A DNA stretch of 64,000 nucleotides, taken from positions 186,001 through 250,000 of the forward strand of contig JAPMXV010000009.1 of the NCBI GenBank assembly GCA_026936335.1. Reading direction: 5' to 3'. Origin of the DNA: Mantamonas sphyraenae (taxonomy: Eukaryota > CRuMs > Mantamonadidae). Below, piece after piece: positions 33,301 to 43,072 of the stretch (the first letter of the stretch is position 1; each line of letters starts with the position of its first letter). The notes under the pieces were generated by a model. It was not told where the DNA came from. It saw nothing but the letters and a program-made list of their open reading frames with translations, and searched no databases. The position numbers were made by a program, and so were the translations under genes.

Positions 33301-34874
33301 CTCCGTGGGGGCGTGGACAATCAGAGCATGGACCGCATGGACCGCATGCAGCACTACGTTGGGATTGGCGTCGTCGAGGGCCATGCGAAGGACCAAAGGC
33401 AGCTGCAACTCGGAGAGAAGCACCTGGAGCAGGTTGACTCGCACTCCGTCACGCTGCACAACGCCTCGCTTGCCGCGTCGCACAAGGTTGGTCAGCATGC
33501 GCAGGAACATGGCACGTTGGGAAGGCACGGTGGAGCGCACAAGGAGCAACACCTCGCTGAGAGTGTACCCTGGCTTTTGCGGCTCAAGGCCGTGGTGGTA
33601 GAGAGCCGAGTCGTACGCCTGTTGCTCCTCCTCGCGCATTTCATCCACCAAATTGCCCTCAAAGTCAAAGCGCCAACTCTCGAGCACGGCCGTGCGTGTG
33701 CCAGCCATTGTTTCGTCCAGCTGCACGTTGTCCTCTTGTCCGTCGTCCAGCATCCAGTCAAGCTTATCGTACTCGATATCCGGCACCAACAGCGTGTCTT
33801 TGTCCAATGATGCCAACTGAACTGATGCTTGGTTTGGATTCGGGGTGTCCACGTGCTGCTCAGGCTGTGTGATGGCCGTCGTGGTGGACAACGACGAAGA
33901 AGAAGAGGAACCAACGCTGCCACTGCTGCTGCTACTGCTTGCGTTCATGCCCTTGTCGCTGGAGTTGTGTTTGCTGCTTGACCCGTGTGTCAGGGCGTCC
34001 ACCGACTCTGGGCGCAGCTGTTTGAGGAGCTGGGCACGCAGTTTGAGGATCTCGGCCTCGCTCATGCCAGCCAGCAGCTGTGTGTTTTCCTTGTCAATCA
34101 CCTGCTTCTCGCGTCGGATAAACTCCTGGTCGGCCGCTTTGGATGGCACAGGACCACTGGCGGCTTGGACGGTGTCGTCGTCGTCGTCGTCGTCGTCGTT
34201 CTGCGCTGGCTTTCCGCCCTGGAAATGCACCTTGGCGGCATTGCCCACAAAGTCGGCCAACAGCTTCTGAGTGTCCAGGGTGGGTTTGTACTCGGCCGTG
34301 TCCAGCTTTCCGTCGTCCTGTTTGGCCGGCGTCGACCAGTGCACACGTTTGCCCAGGGGTCGATCACGACGGTTGAACACTGTGGGAAACCCGCGTGCAG
34401 ACGGAGCCACAGGCGGTTGGAATGCGCTCGGCCCTTGTTTGACATCGCGCTCCACAATGTTGCTGATCACGGATGTGATGTGTGTGTCGTACTCTGGCAG
34501 AATACGAGCGTGTCAGCGACTCTGGAACGCACCCACGGACACACACGAGGGACACGCACGAGGGACCTTCGTGCGGCTATGCACTCACTTTCCATGCGCT
34601 CCTGCGGATCCATGCGCTCCTGGACATCGCCAACGTCATCCGAATCCTCCACCAGACCCTCCTGGGCACGCGCACGAGCCATCTGTGCGGCGAAGCGGGA
34701 AGGTTTTGCCCCGGACGATGACGATGACGATGATGATGACGACGATGACGATGGATTCAACTGCACCACGTCTCGCTGTACACGTGCAGACGGCTGTGCC
34801 GAAGCCAGAAAGCGTTGCTGTTCCTGCAGCAACGCCTCCTCATCCAGGTCCAGCTGCTGGCGCCGCGGGTGCAT
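30314..34874 (-). CDS. RPAP1: RNA polymerase II-associated protein 1 (one apparent -1 frameshift)
   Basis: Exon 1 (34874-34589) and exon 2 (34493-30314) join in phase with donor GTGAGT. The N-terminal RPAP1 signature is present (VISNIVERDV; then KENTQLLAGMSEAEILKL with LLKQLRP), followed by the C-terminal-domain hallmark ESWRFDFEGNL with HHGLEPQKPGYTL and the helical solenoid that continues to the stop. RPAP1 works with GPN GTPases in RNA polymerase II assembly and nuclear import. The frame changes once in a TCC/CTC-rich tract (32129-32160), after VDTLPQQQQQ; one extra base joins it to LQTLPVLLHRLAG and gives exactly 1488 residues. A 65-base intron (weak donor GTGGAT, acceptor AACAG) would also restore frame but lacks a good donor. 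Ser-, Asp- and Gln-runs occur in linkers. Confidence 0.82.
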
Positions 34875-34958
34875 GTTGTGGTGGGTGGGTTGGGGCGGTT
34901 GTCGCATGCAACACATCTTTATGTACATTCTCTCGTCTGTGTTGCATGTTCAATGGGG

Positions 34959-35625
34959 TCACATGGTGGAGCGAAGCCAATCGAGGACACTGGTGAGTCC
35001 TAGGCCCGTCTGGGCACTGCACTCGAGCAGTTGGATGGTCTGTGTGGCGTCTTCGATGACGCTCTGCAGTTCCAGGATGTTGTCTATGAGGCCCGAGGGC
35101 AGGCTAGCATCCAGATCCTGTTTGTTGAGTAGGACGAGGCATTCTTTGTTCTCGTTCTCCTCGGCGAGCAGGACGTTTGCCAGCTCCACGGCGCACTCGC
35201 TCATCTGCTGCGCATTGCTGCTGTCAATCACAAACTGCGCACCGTGTGTACACATGCATCCAGGCGTGTGAGCGTGAGTGTGTGTGTGTGTGTGATAGAG
35301 AGGCAGAGAGAGAGGGAGAGAGAGAGCCAGGGTATGGGAAGGAAGGGGAAACGGTTACCATCAGCGCCACCGAGTCCTTGTACCACTTGGGCCACACGGC
35401 AGTGAGGGCACCCCCGAGCTCACGCAGCTCCACGCGCATGTCTGCGTCCTCCAGGGACAGTTTTGTGAGTTCCGAGCCGACTGTGCTGCGTGTGTTGATG
35501 TCCTCAAAGTCGCTGTTGCCCTTGCTGAGCTCCCGTAGCCGTTTGGCCATCAGGGTCTTGCCACTGCCCTGGCAACCCAGCAGGAGAACCTTGTGCAGAG
35601 GCTCCTTCTGCTTTTTCTTCGACAT
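34959..35625 (-). CDS. ARL16: ARL16-like small GTPase
   Basis: Exons 35625-35359 and 35234-34959 join in phase 0 (donor GTAACC, acceptor GCGCAG); 180 residues. The P-loop GCQGSGKT is at 17-24, switch region Thr in STVGSELT, the Walker B/switch 2 reads LRELGGA instead of the usual DxxGG, and the base-specificity motif is LLNKQDLD. The ELGG replacement, LLLG start and short N-terminus without a myristoylation Gly-2 are typical of ARL16, a divergent Arf-like GTPase linked to ciliary protein traffic and Golgi export in animals. The intron contains a GT/CA repeat. Its start is 69 bases from the divergent Spartan gene. Confidence 0.85.
35276..35294. repeat. (GT)n microsatellite in the ARL16 intron
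   Basis: Transcript sense is (CA)n. Followed by GAGA-rich sequence to about 35328. Confidence 0.85.
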
Positions 35626-35694
35626 GGCACACAGTGGGGGCTAAATGTGGGCTGGCGCCAACCGCGCAAAAGGAACGGGGCACCTCTTGCGGCC
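35626..35694. promoter_or_regulatory. Divergent promoter gap (ARL16 / Spartan)
   Basis: Sixty-nine bases with the palindrome TGGCGCCA (GGCGCC 35654-35659) followed by ACCGCGC, reminiscent of an E2F-type site. Confidence 0.55.
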
Positions 35695-36870
35695 ATGGAC
35701 GACTTTGCCATCGACATCTCTGCAGGCGCTGTGGATGCTCTGGGCAGAGAGTTGGATCCAGACACGCTTCTAGCCATGCTGCTTCAGCAAGAGGAATACG
35801 CCCTGGCGCGGAAACAACAGTTGTCGTCGTCCTCGTCCTCGTCCTCGTCGTCTTCGTCCAGTGCGTACAAGGGTCCCGTGGACGTGCAAGCCTTGTTGCA
35901 AAAGGCCACCCCTGACGGAGAAGTGTTTCCAGACGTGTTCCGCCTGCACGACCTGTTCATCGAGGCGTTTTGGGAGGAAGGGGATCTCGGGAACGCGATG
36001 CGTTCGGTGGAGCTGAAATGGAGCACAGACCGCATGACGCTGTGCGGAGGTGTCACAAAGCTGCAAAAGGGGAAGATTAGCATTGTGCTGAGCAAGCCTC
36101 TGTTGACACTTCGTCCCCTGAGTGACCTGTGCAACACCCTGGCGCACGAGCAGATCCACGCGGCAATGTTCTGCATGGGCATCCGAGACGACGAACCAAG
36201 TGGCCACGGAACGTTTTTCAAGCACCACATGCGTCGCATCAACGCACTGGCGGGCACAGAAATCACTGTGTTCCACACATTCAACGACGAGGTGTCGATC
36301 CATCGCAAGCATGCCTGGCGCTGCCAAAAGTGCCGCAAGGTGCTTCGCCGTGCAGCCAACAGGGAGCCAGACGAGGCTTGCTACACCTGTGGTGGCTTTT
36401 GGATCAAGATTGAACAGCCAGACGGGTATGTGGACAAACGGAAGAGCAAAAAGCGCTCCAGGTTCGTTGTCGGCAGCATTGTGCAGCAGACGACAGGCGA
36501 AGGGGGCGACACCAAGCGTGCACGAGTGCAAGTGGGCAAACAAAAGGCCACCCCAACCACAGTGGGAGGAAACCAAGGAGAGGACAAGCAGGCGACGTTC
36601 ATGAAGGGATGGCTCCAGCGAGCGTCAACGAGTGGCGAAGTGCACACGGAAGCAGAGGCAACTCAATCAGATGCCGTGGAACCTGTCCATCGCACGACGG
36701 CCGTGGAACCTGTCCATAGCACGACAGCCGACTCGGAAATCCTGGAAGGATCAAGCTCCACATGCAGCAGCTCACCCGCACCTGCGGAATCGCAGTCCTC
36801 CAAATCAGCCATGACAAGCGAACAGGTCGCACGCATGCGTGAAGCCCGGCTGAAGCGCTTTGGGTCATGA
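35695..36870 (+). CDS. SPRTN: SprT-like DNA-protein crosslink protease (Spartan)
   Basis: Intronless; ATG 35695 chosen because it follows GCC and the upstream in-frame region overlaps ARL16; 391 residues. The SprT domain (about 60-250) has the zinc-protease motif HEQIH (His151, Glu152, His155) with the third His in SGHGTFF (171), and a following zinc ribbon with WRCQKC and CYTCGG. Spartan cleaves proteins crosslinked to DNA at replication forks. A 13-Ser run sits between residues 44 and 56. The C-terminal tail is basic then Ser/Thr-rich, with a 27-base tandem duplication (about 36674-36727) encoding AVEPVH(R/S)TT twice. I could not find a clear SHP box, PIP box or UBZ finger. The stop codon overlaps the neighbour's end. 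Confidence 0.88.
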   Translation: MDDFAIDISAGAVDALGRELDPDTLLAMLLQQEEYALARKQQLSSSSSSSSSSSSSAYKGPVDVQALLQKATPDGEVFPDVFRLHDLFIEAFWEEGDLGNAMRSVELKWSTDRMTLCGGVTKLQKGKISIVLSKPLLTLRPLSDLCNTLAHEQIHAAMFCMGIRDDEPSGHGTFFKHHMRRINALAGTEITVFHTFNDEVSIHRKHAWRCQKCRKVLRRAANREPDEACYTCGGFWIKIEQPDGYVDKRKSKKRSRFVVGSIVQQTTGEGGDTKRARVQVGKQKATPTTVGGNQGEDKQATFMKGWLQRASTSGEVHTEAEATQSDAVEPVHRTTAVEPVHSTTADSEILEGSSSTCSSSPAPAESQSSKSAMTSEQVARMREARLKRFGS

Positions 36871-38028
36871 ATCTGAGTCCTGGATGCCCTGTTTGGCAAA
36901 AATCCAGTCGACCGCATCGAGGACTCCATGCACAACGACATCTGCGGGGAATTCAGAGTCGTTTGCGTCTGTGCCTCCCTCATAAACTCCTGTACATACA
37001 AGCACCGAGGTCCATCCGGCATTGTTTGCACCTTGGATGTCACTGACCGGGTTGTCCCCGACGCCGTAAACTATGCCCGAGAATGGGCTGTCTGTGGCAT
37101 CCCATTGGCCTTGCAACACAGTATGGCAACATTGATAGGTGAGTGCTTCTGGTTTGCCAATCATGGTGCTCTGCAGGGTTCGCCCGCAGGTGTATGTAAA
37201 GAGTGCCTGAAGGGCGTGGTGGAAAGCACCGGTGGTGAAGCGTGGGCGTGAATACACGGCACTGTACGTCATGTCTGGGTTGCACACAAACAGCTGTACG
37301 TATTGTGTGTCGATTCCAGCACTGTCCATCGGCACGGAGGGGCGTCCATCCTTGCTGGTCAAGAGATCGACACCCAGCTGCATGCAGGTTCGCCAATCAT
37401 CGGGCTCGTTCAACACAAAGATGGCATCCACGGGTGTCTCTGTTTGCAACTGGCCCTCGTCGGTGTAGCTGTCCTCGTCGTCCAGCTTGAGCCACGGGAA
37501 CAGCACCGGGTGCTGCTCCTGGTACTGCCTGGACGTGATCACGTTCTCGTAGCCATAATCCTGCGCAACAGCAATGAGGGTTTCATCGTCGTCGTTGCCC
37601 ATGAGAAGGACACGAGCGCTGGTGTCGAGCTGGTCGTGCACCTCGCGCAGCGGCGAATGCGCCATGACGAGCTTGTCGTCAAACGAGTCTGTGGTGCCTT
37701 TGGCCTCGCCCAGCAGCGCCTCCAACTTGGCCACCTTGGCTTCCTCTCGCCCGCCGCCGCCATTGGTCATGAAGCAGTACGGCACGCCAGCTCGAAGCAC
37801 TTTGGCCAGTGCTTCCGAAGCTCCTGGAAGCAGGCGTTTGCCGCCCCGCGTCAGTACGCCATCAACGTCAAAGGCAATGCCAAAGTTGAACTGGGATCCT
37901 TGGGTGTGGGTCGTTGTCATGCTGTTCCACCGTGTATGCGTGCGTGGGGTCGCCAGTGCAGGTCTTTGTGTGGGTGCCGAAGCGCTTGCGACGCCAACAT
38001 TCCAATCGGCAAGGTCTTGATCACCCAT
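36865..38028 (-). CDS. HAD-superfamily hydrolase, HDHD5/CECR5-like
   Basis: Intronless, 387 residues from ATG 38028; an internal ATG at 37920 would start just before the domain and is an alternative. HAD motif I is FDVDGVL with the nucleophile Asp, motif II is MTNGG, the Lys lies in MIGKPEALTY and motif III is GVGDNPVSDIQGANNAG. The order and the phrases TNGGGGREE and KPEA resemble the CECR5/HDHD5 subgroup (related to p-nitrophenyl phosphatases), usually mitochondrial in animals. The first 36 residues contain several Arg and Thr but begin with acidic residues, so targeting is unclear. Substrate unknown. The 3' end overlaps Spartan by six bases, so the two stop codons lie back to back. Confidence 0.82.
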   Translation of the reverse strand: MGDQDLADWNVGVASASAPTQRPALATPRTHTRWNSMTTTHTQGSQFNFGIAFDVDGVLTRGGKRLLPGASEALAKVLRAGVPYCFMTNGGGGREEAKVAKLEALLGEAKGTTDSFDDKLVMAHSPLREVHDQLDTSARVLLMGNDDDETLIAVAQDYGYENVITSRQYQEQHPVLFPWLKLDDEDSYTDEGQLQTETPVDAIFVLNEPDDWRTCMQLGVDLLTSKDGRPSVPMDSAGIDTQYVQLFVCNPDMTYSAVYSRPRFTTGAFHHALQALFTYTCGRTLQSTMIGKPEALTYQCCHTVLQGQWDATDSPFSGIVYGVGDNPVSDIQGANNAGWTSVLVCTGVYEGGTDANDSEFPADVVVHGVLDAVDWIFAKQGIQDSDS

Positions 38029-38556
38029 TTGGATTTGTCAGCCTCTCCCGGCACAAAGACACAAGGACAATCCGCCATGAGTGCACACAATCGCTTGATG
38101 CGGCTTTGGTAGGTTGGTCCGGGTCGAAAGGCGTTTTCGTGTCCCGACACGTGACCCTTGTTCGCTTGAAACTTTTTCCCCGTTTCGGGTGCACACACCC
38201 AGAAAAACGTGTATGGAATGGGTACGGGTGTCGCCGTTAGTAGCACTGTCATGGTGCACGCAGTGGCCGGCGCGAGATGTGCTTGCCTAGTGCGGTGTGT
38301 CGGCCTGTCTGCTCGTGGCGTCTGTGGACATGAGTTGCACAGATGCGGTCAAAAAACACGCCGGTATCGCGCTCGATGCCTGAGCGAACAACGTGTGCAA
38401 CCAGTCCCACATCGTTTGTGTGGACCATACACACGTGTTGGTTGGGTTCTTGTTGCATGTTCCTTCCTCTGCTGGCCGTACAGCCGTTTGTGAAGTTCGC
38501 TCTCCATGGTCCTCGTCGCTGACTTTCCACCCTTGCAACACACACACACAACACAG
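38029..38556. other. Spacer holding the unresolved 5' exon of the CCCH gene
   Basis: This 528-base stretch lies between the HAD hydrolase start and the first confirmed exon of the CCCH gene, which begins with one leftover base and so needs an upstream exon ending in phase 2. One candidate is ATG 38251 with donor GTATCG, another a tiny exon at ATG 38377 with donor GTGTGC; neither is convincing. No other gene seen. Confidence 0.45.
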
Positions 38557-40226
38557 TCTGCCCGTGCGTGAAGGGGAACCCAATTGTGACTACTACATGC
38601 GCACAGGAAACTGTGCGTATGGACTCAGTTGCATCTACAACCATCCACCGCGTGACAACGACGCCGAGACAATCCAGTCCGCAACCGGCAAAAAGAAGCA
38701 ACGCCAGCGGCCGCTATACACAGAGTAAGTGCAAGAGCGGCAAGCGGTCCCAGTGCATACAGAGGCATAGAGATCAATGCCGTGCAGTGATCTCCCAGCC
38801 CATGGGGCGTGTTCATGCGACAGTCCATGATGGACACGCGGGTTGTCGCAAAGTTCGTGAAGGAACCATTTTGCTCACGCCAGCTCGCTCGAAAATTGCT
38901 TCTACACCGAATCACAGTAACCTTCCCGTACGCGAAGACCAAGAGCCGTGCACTTTCTATATGAAGACGGGCAAGTGTGCATACGGAACCAACTGCAAAT
39001 TCAACCACCCTCCCGAACGTATCAAGGAGCTGGAGCTGGAGCTGCTGCAGGCGGTGGCGTCGTCCATGGGCTTGGCCGACACGGACACCCTGAGCACCAG
39101 CACGCCCAGGAGCGGCGACAATAGTGCCGCCAGCAGCGTGCAGAGCAGCCCTGCATCCAGCCGCAAGAGCTCACTGGATGCGGCGACCCCGTCTGCAGCC
39201 AGTGATGACCTGTGGTCGGCTGTGGCGACAAAGCGCGGTCGCTCGGCGTCTAGCAACTCACTTCAGATGTCCACCCGGCAGCAACGTTCGCAAGGACGCA
39301 AACACAGACACAACCGCAGTAGCAACAACCTTGTGCACAGTACCATCACGGAGGAGGACGAGGATGTCGACCAGGAATTGAGCCGGCAGCGTCAACAACA
39401 ACAACAGCACAACTCCTCCGGCAGTAGCCTCTACCGACTTGCTGGTGGGAACAACAACAACACCAACACGGCCACCAACCGAAGCACAAACAACACCATG
39501 TTTGCACGCAGTGGGTCCATGGACTCTCTGGCCATCGGCCGAAGCCCCAGTGCCACGTCCGAAAGCAGCGTGTCTGCGGATGAGCTGCTTGCATACAAGG
39601 AGTTTGCCGCCAGTGCCGTGTCGGCCAACGGAGTCAACAACTCGACGCTGTTTGGTGCTGTGCTGAAACGCCAGGGCAGCGACGGAAGCAACGCAAGCCA
39701 CACGAGCACTTCCAGCTCGGTGTCGCTGTTTGCCCATCCCCCTGGCATGCCCTCGCGCCCGCAAAGCAACTCCAGATCGCGGTCCAGCTCCACACTGCGT
39801 CACAGTTCAAGCGAATCCAACAGCACCGATGTCAAGAGCCGCCGCCGTCGCTCGGAGCAAATGTTGCCCATGACCAGCAGTCTGTTCAGCGGTTTTTCCA
39901 ACCTCCCGCTGAGCCAAGCCGGCAGCACATCGCCTCGCTCCACCAGCAGCGCACGCAGCTCTCCGCAGTCGCCTTACTTCCTGACCAGCGACCTGTTTGA
40001 CAACAACGACGACGAGGGCGACGGCAACGCGTGGAACAACAATCGTCCCACCCTGGCCAAACGAGCCACCTCGAAAGAGTACTCCGTATCAGAGCTACTC
40101 TCTGGCCTGGATTTCATCCACACCGAGCAGACAAAGGCGTACAGTCCCGCCCTGGCCAATATCCTGGGCGACATCGGTCTCAACGACGACGACGACGACG
40201 ATCCGTCCGATGAAGACGAGGACTGA
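38557..40226 (+). CDS. CCCH zinc-finger RNA-binding protein (5' exon not located)
   Basis: Exons 38557-38724 and 38918-40226 join in phase (GA|T) with donor GTAAGT; the first exon lies somewhere upstream. Two CCCH fingers are clear and very alike: EPNCDYYMRTGNCAYGLSC with IYNHP, and EPCTFYMKTGKCAYGTNC with KFNHP, each introduced by LPVRE. The spacing C-x8-C-x5-C-x3-H fits the plant-type and Nab2/ZFN-type CCCH class that binds RNA or DNA. After a short helix (RIKELELELLQAV) the remaining 400 residues are low complexity, rich in Ser, Asn, Gln and Arg, ending in DDDDDDPSDEDED. The acceptor of the first exon is a CA repeat. Likely a post-transcriptional regulator; the target is unknown. Confidence 0.75.
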
Positions 40227-40376
40227 TGCTGCCAACATGGAGGACACAAAAGCACAGCAAAAGTGAGCAAAGGTTGTTTGTTTGCGTGAGCGTGTGCGAG
40301 TGTGTGGGAATCCAATCATGTGTGCGCTCATCTGAAAATACAGATCGCTCGCACTGCTTCAAAACATTGCCTTCAT

Positions 40377-41159
40377 TCACCCGCTGCTGCTCGACTGCTC
40401 CTCTTGCTGCCCCTCTGCTTCACTTTGCGACATGCGCTCGCGGGTGATCTCGCAACCCACATAACCGGCCAGCTTGACTGCACGGGTCTTTTTGATGCAC
40501 ACGGTCGCCTTTGCGGCGTTAAAGTCCTCCAGGCACATGCCTACGTAGTCGGCTGCCAGCTTCTCCACCGTCTTGTACACGTTTGCATCGAGATGGGCTT
40601 CAAACGCTGACGAGACAGCCGCATAGTCGATGCTGCCGGCCACGTCGTCGTCGGCGCAGGTCGAGCTCACGTCGTCCCACAGGGTAACGTCCACCACAAT
40701 GGGCTGTGTGGTCAGACGCTCGTCGTCCGGCACGCCGATTTTCCCCACCAAATGCAGGTTGCTAATGAGCACCTGGTCCAGGATGCCCGTGGCGCCGTCC
40801 GCAAGCTGAGCCGCCGTCCGTGTGATTTCGCAGCCCACGTAGTCGGCCAGTTTCACAGCGCGCGTCTTTTTGATTCGCACAGAGGCCTTTTGCGCGCCAA
40901 AGTCGTTGACGCAGATGCACACGTACTCCATGGCCAGCTTCTCCACTGTTTTGTACACGTGTTCGTCCAGGAAGGCCTCCAGAGCAGAGGACACCGCAGC
41001 GTAGTCGATGCTCGTCGAAACGTCGTCGCTACTACCGGTCTCACGCGTGTCTGTCCACATCATCACGTCCACCACAATGGGCTGTGTCGTCAGCCGCTCC
41101 TCGTCCGGCACACCAATCTTGCCCACCAGGTGAAGGTCGCGAATCACAATGATATCCAT
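40377..41159 (-). CDS. Tandem dihydroneopterin aldolase (two FolB domains)
   Basis: Intronless, 260 residues. Two FolB domains, about 1-118 and 128-245, are close copies: LHLVGKIGVPD followed by ERLTTQPIVVDV, then SIDYAAVSSA, VYKTVEKLA and IKKTRAVKLA with YVGCEITR recur in each. The substrate-binding Glu (in the ERL segment region and the VEKLA motif) and the catalytic Lys of the IKKTRAV segment are kept in both. FolB converts 7,8-dihydroneopterin to 6-hydroxymethyl-dihydropterin in folate synthesis and works as a ring-shaped oligomer. Fungal Fol1 also has two FolB-like units but fused to HPPK and DHPS; here neither partner is attached. The tail is Gln/Ser-rich. Presence suggests de novo folate synthesis. 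Confidence 0.88.
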   Translation of the reverse strand: MDIIVIRDLHLVGKIGVPDEERLTTQPIVVDVMMWTDTRETGSSDDVSTSIDYAAVSSALEAFLDEHVYKTVEKLAMEYVCICVNDFGAQKASVRIKKTRAVKLADYVGCEITRTAAQLADGATGILDQVLISNLHLVGKIGVPDDERLTTQPIVVDVTLWDDVSSTCADDDVAGSIDYAAVSSAFEAHLDANVYKTVEKLAADYVGMCLEDFNAAKATVCIKKTRAVKLAGYVGCEITRERMSQSEAEGQQEEQSSSSG

Positions 41160-41303
41160 TCCGTTTCAACTGCACCCACCCGTGCACACAGCACACAGCA
41201 CACAGCCATTTCCAACACACAACGCCTGTCCATTCCTTGTTTCAATTTTCTTCTCACGACTGTCCCCTTCCTGAATGTGTCAATTGCCCCCGCACGCTCC
41301 CCA

Positions 41304-41316
41304 CCCCCCCCCCCCC
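41304..41316. repeat. Poly-C run in spacer upstream of the tandem FolB gene's neighbour
   Basis: Thirteen C in the 168-base gap between the FolB start (41159) and the axonemal gene's stop (41329). Confidence 0.85.
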
Positions 41317-41328
41317 TTCCACACCATG

Positions 41329-43033
41329 CTACACGTCGCCGAGGAAGCTCTCCAACCACTCGGAACCGAGATACGTGGCCACGGGTGCACTGAAGCGCAT
41401 GACGTCCTGTAGGTCCAGGCGGAGGGCGCGTGCACGACGAGCCTGAAACACCTCGTGGGACTTGCGCACCCTGGCGAGAGCATCGGGCACGCTGCCAAAC
41501 TTGCACACGTCCAACAGGATGGACTCCATGGCCACCACCATTTCCTCCAACTTTGCAACGTCCAACTCTCGATTGGCGCCCTGGTGTCCTCGTTTCGGCG
41601 TGTTGTTCGGCAGCCATTGCTCGTACGCGCCGGCCTGCTTGATGGCCGCATTCACCTGTGCGGCGCCAAAGCTGCCCAGCAGGTTGATGTATGCAATCAA
41701 CGTTGTCACTGCACTGCGTCCCGTCCGCAGTTGGCTTTCCAGCATGCGTTGCAAGATCTGCACCTGTCCACACTCCCGGATGCGCTTCTCCTGGCCATCC
41801 TCACCTCCACCCGCTGTCCCTGTCGATCCTGCAAGCAGGTCGTTGAGCACCCCGACGTCCATCTCGTCTCGTTCGCCACCCAGAATGTCCAACGTGTCGC
41901 TGCCGTCGTCCGTTGCCACACGGATCACCGTGCGCAGCAGCATGTAGTGTTCGCCAAGCATGTCCAACACCTCGTCTCGCTCCTCCTCTGCCTCGACCTC
42001 CATGTTGGCGTGTCTGCTGCGCTCCACAGGCACATGTGCCAATTGGAATCGCTCCAACAGCACGCTGTGGTGCCGCGCCATGCGCAGGAACCCGTCCAGG
42101 TTCACGCAACCCGACGGTGTCTCCTTGCGTGAACTGTCTGCTGCCAACACATACGCCGCCTGCAATCGCTCTTCCGGCAGGTTTGGGATCAACGAGTGCA
42201 GCAAAGCTGCCAGCTCGCTACGCTCCAGATACCCTCGCATCTCTGTGTCTGCCTCTGCAAACAGAGCCGCCAGGTGTTTGTCGTACGCAATGGCCAGACT
42301 CTGCACCTCTTCACACAATGCCTCTGCAAACCTGTTGAAATCCAGCTTGCGGATGCTCTTCCAGTCCACCATGTCCCGTTGCACCATCTGTGCGGCCACA
42401 AACGCCTTGTCGTCCTCATCCAACTCCTCCGAGATCTCGTCCAGGACCACGTTGAACGCTTCTTCAGCCGGCTGCGTCCGGTCTCCCAGCAGCGAGCGAG
42501 CCAACGCGGCCGCACGCACAATGTCGATCGTCTTTTCGATGCCCAGGATGTTGATGGCCGGCGGCGGATAGTTGTATCCAATGCGAAAGTCGTCGATTTG
42601 GTGGAGGGCACTCAGGTATGTGCCCAGGACACGCTCATCCCAGGTTTCCTGCAAAAAGTACGAAAACATGCGGATGGCCGCACAGTTGCCTTCCCACTCG
42701 CGCACAGACACAACCAGCACCGCTGTGTTCATGTCCACCAGTTTGCGCGACCCAAATCGCTTCTGCAGCCATGCAAACACAAACTCGGGCAGCGTTTGCC
42801 GCTCGCTCATGTCTCCATCCTCCAGCGCCGCCTCTTCCTCGTATTTGGCCCGGTACACCTCTCGGATCGTCCGACGCGTCCAGCCCAGGGTCTTTGCATT
42901 GACTTTGAGTCCGTGTTGAAGCAGCACTGCAACCAGACGTGCGTTGCGCAGTCGAAACGGTTGTTTGGAACGACGTGTCAAGTCCTGCACCCCATCGCCT
43001 CCATCTTTGTCGTCTCTGCTACTACTGCTGCTG

Positions 43034-43072
<39 letters not shown>

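Noticed and set aside
32761-33810. Plus-strand frame opposite RPAP1
   Set aside because: Shadow of a conserved RPAP1 solenoid; no start context or motif.
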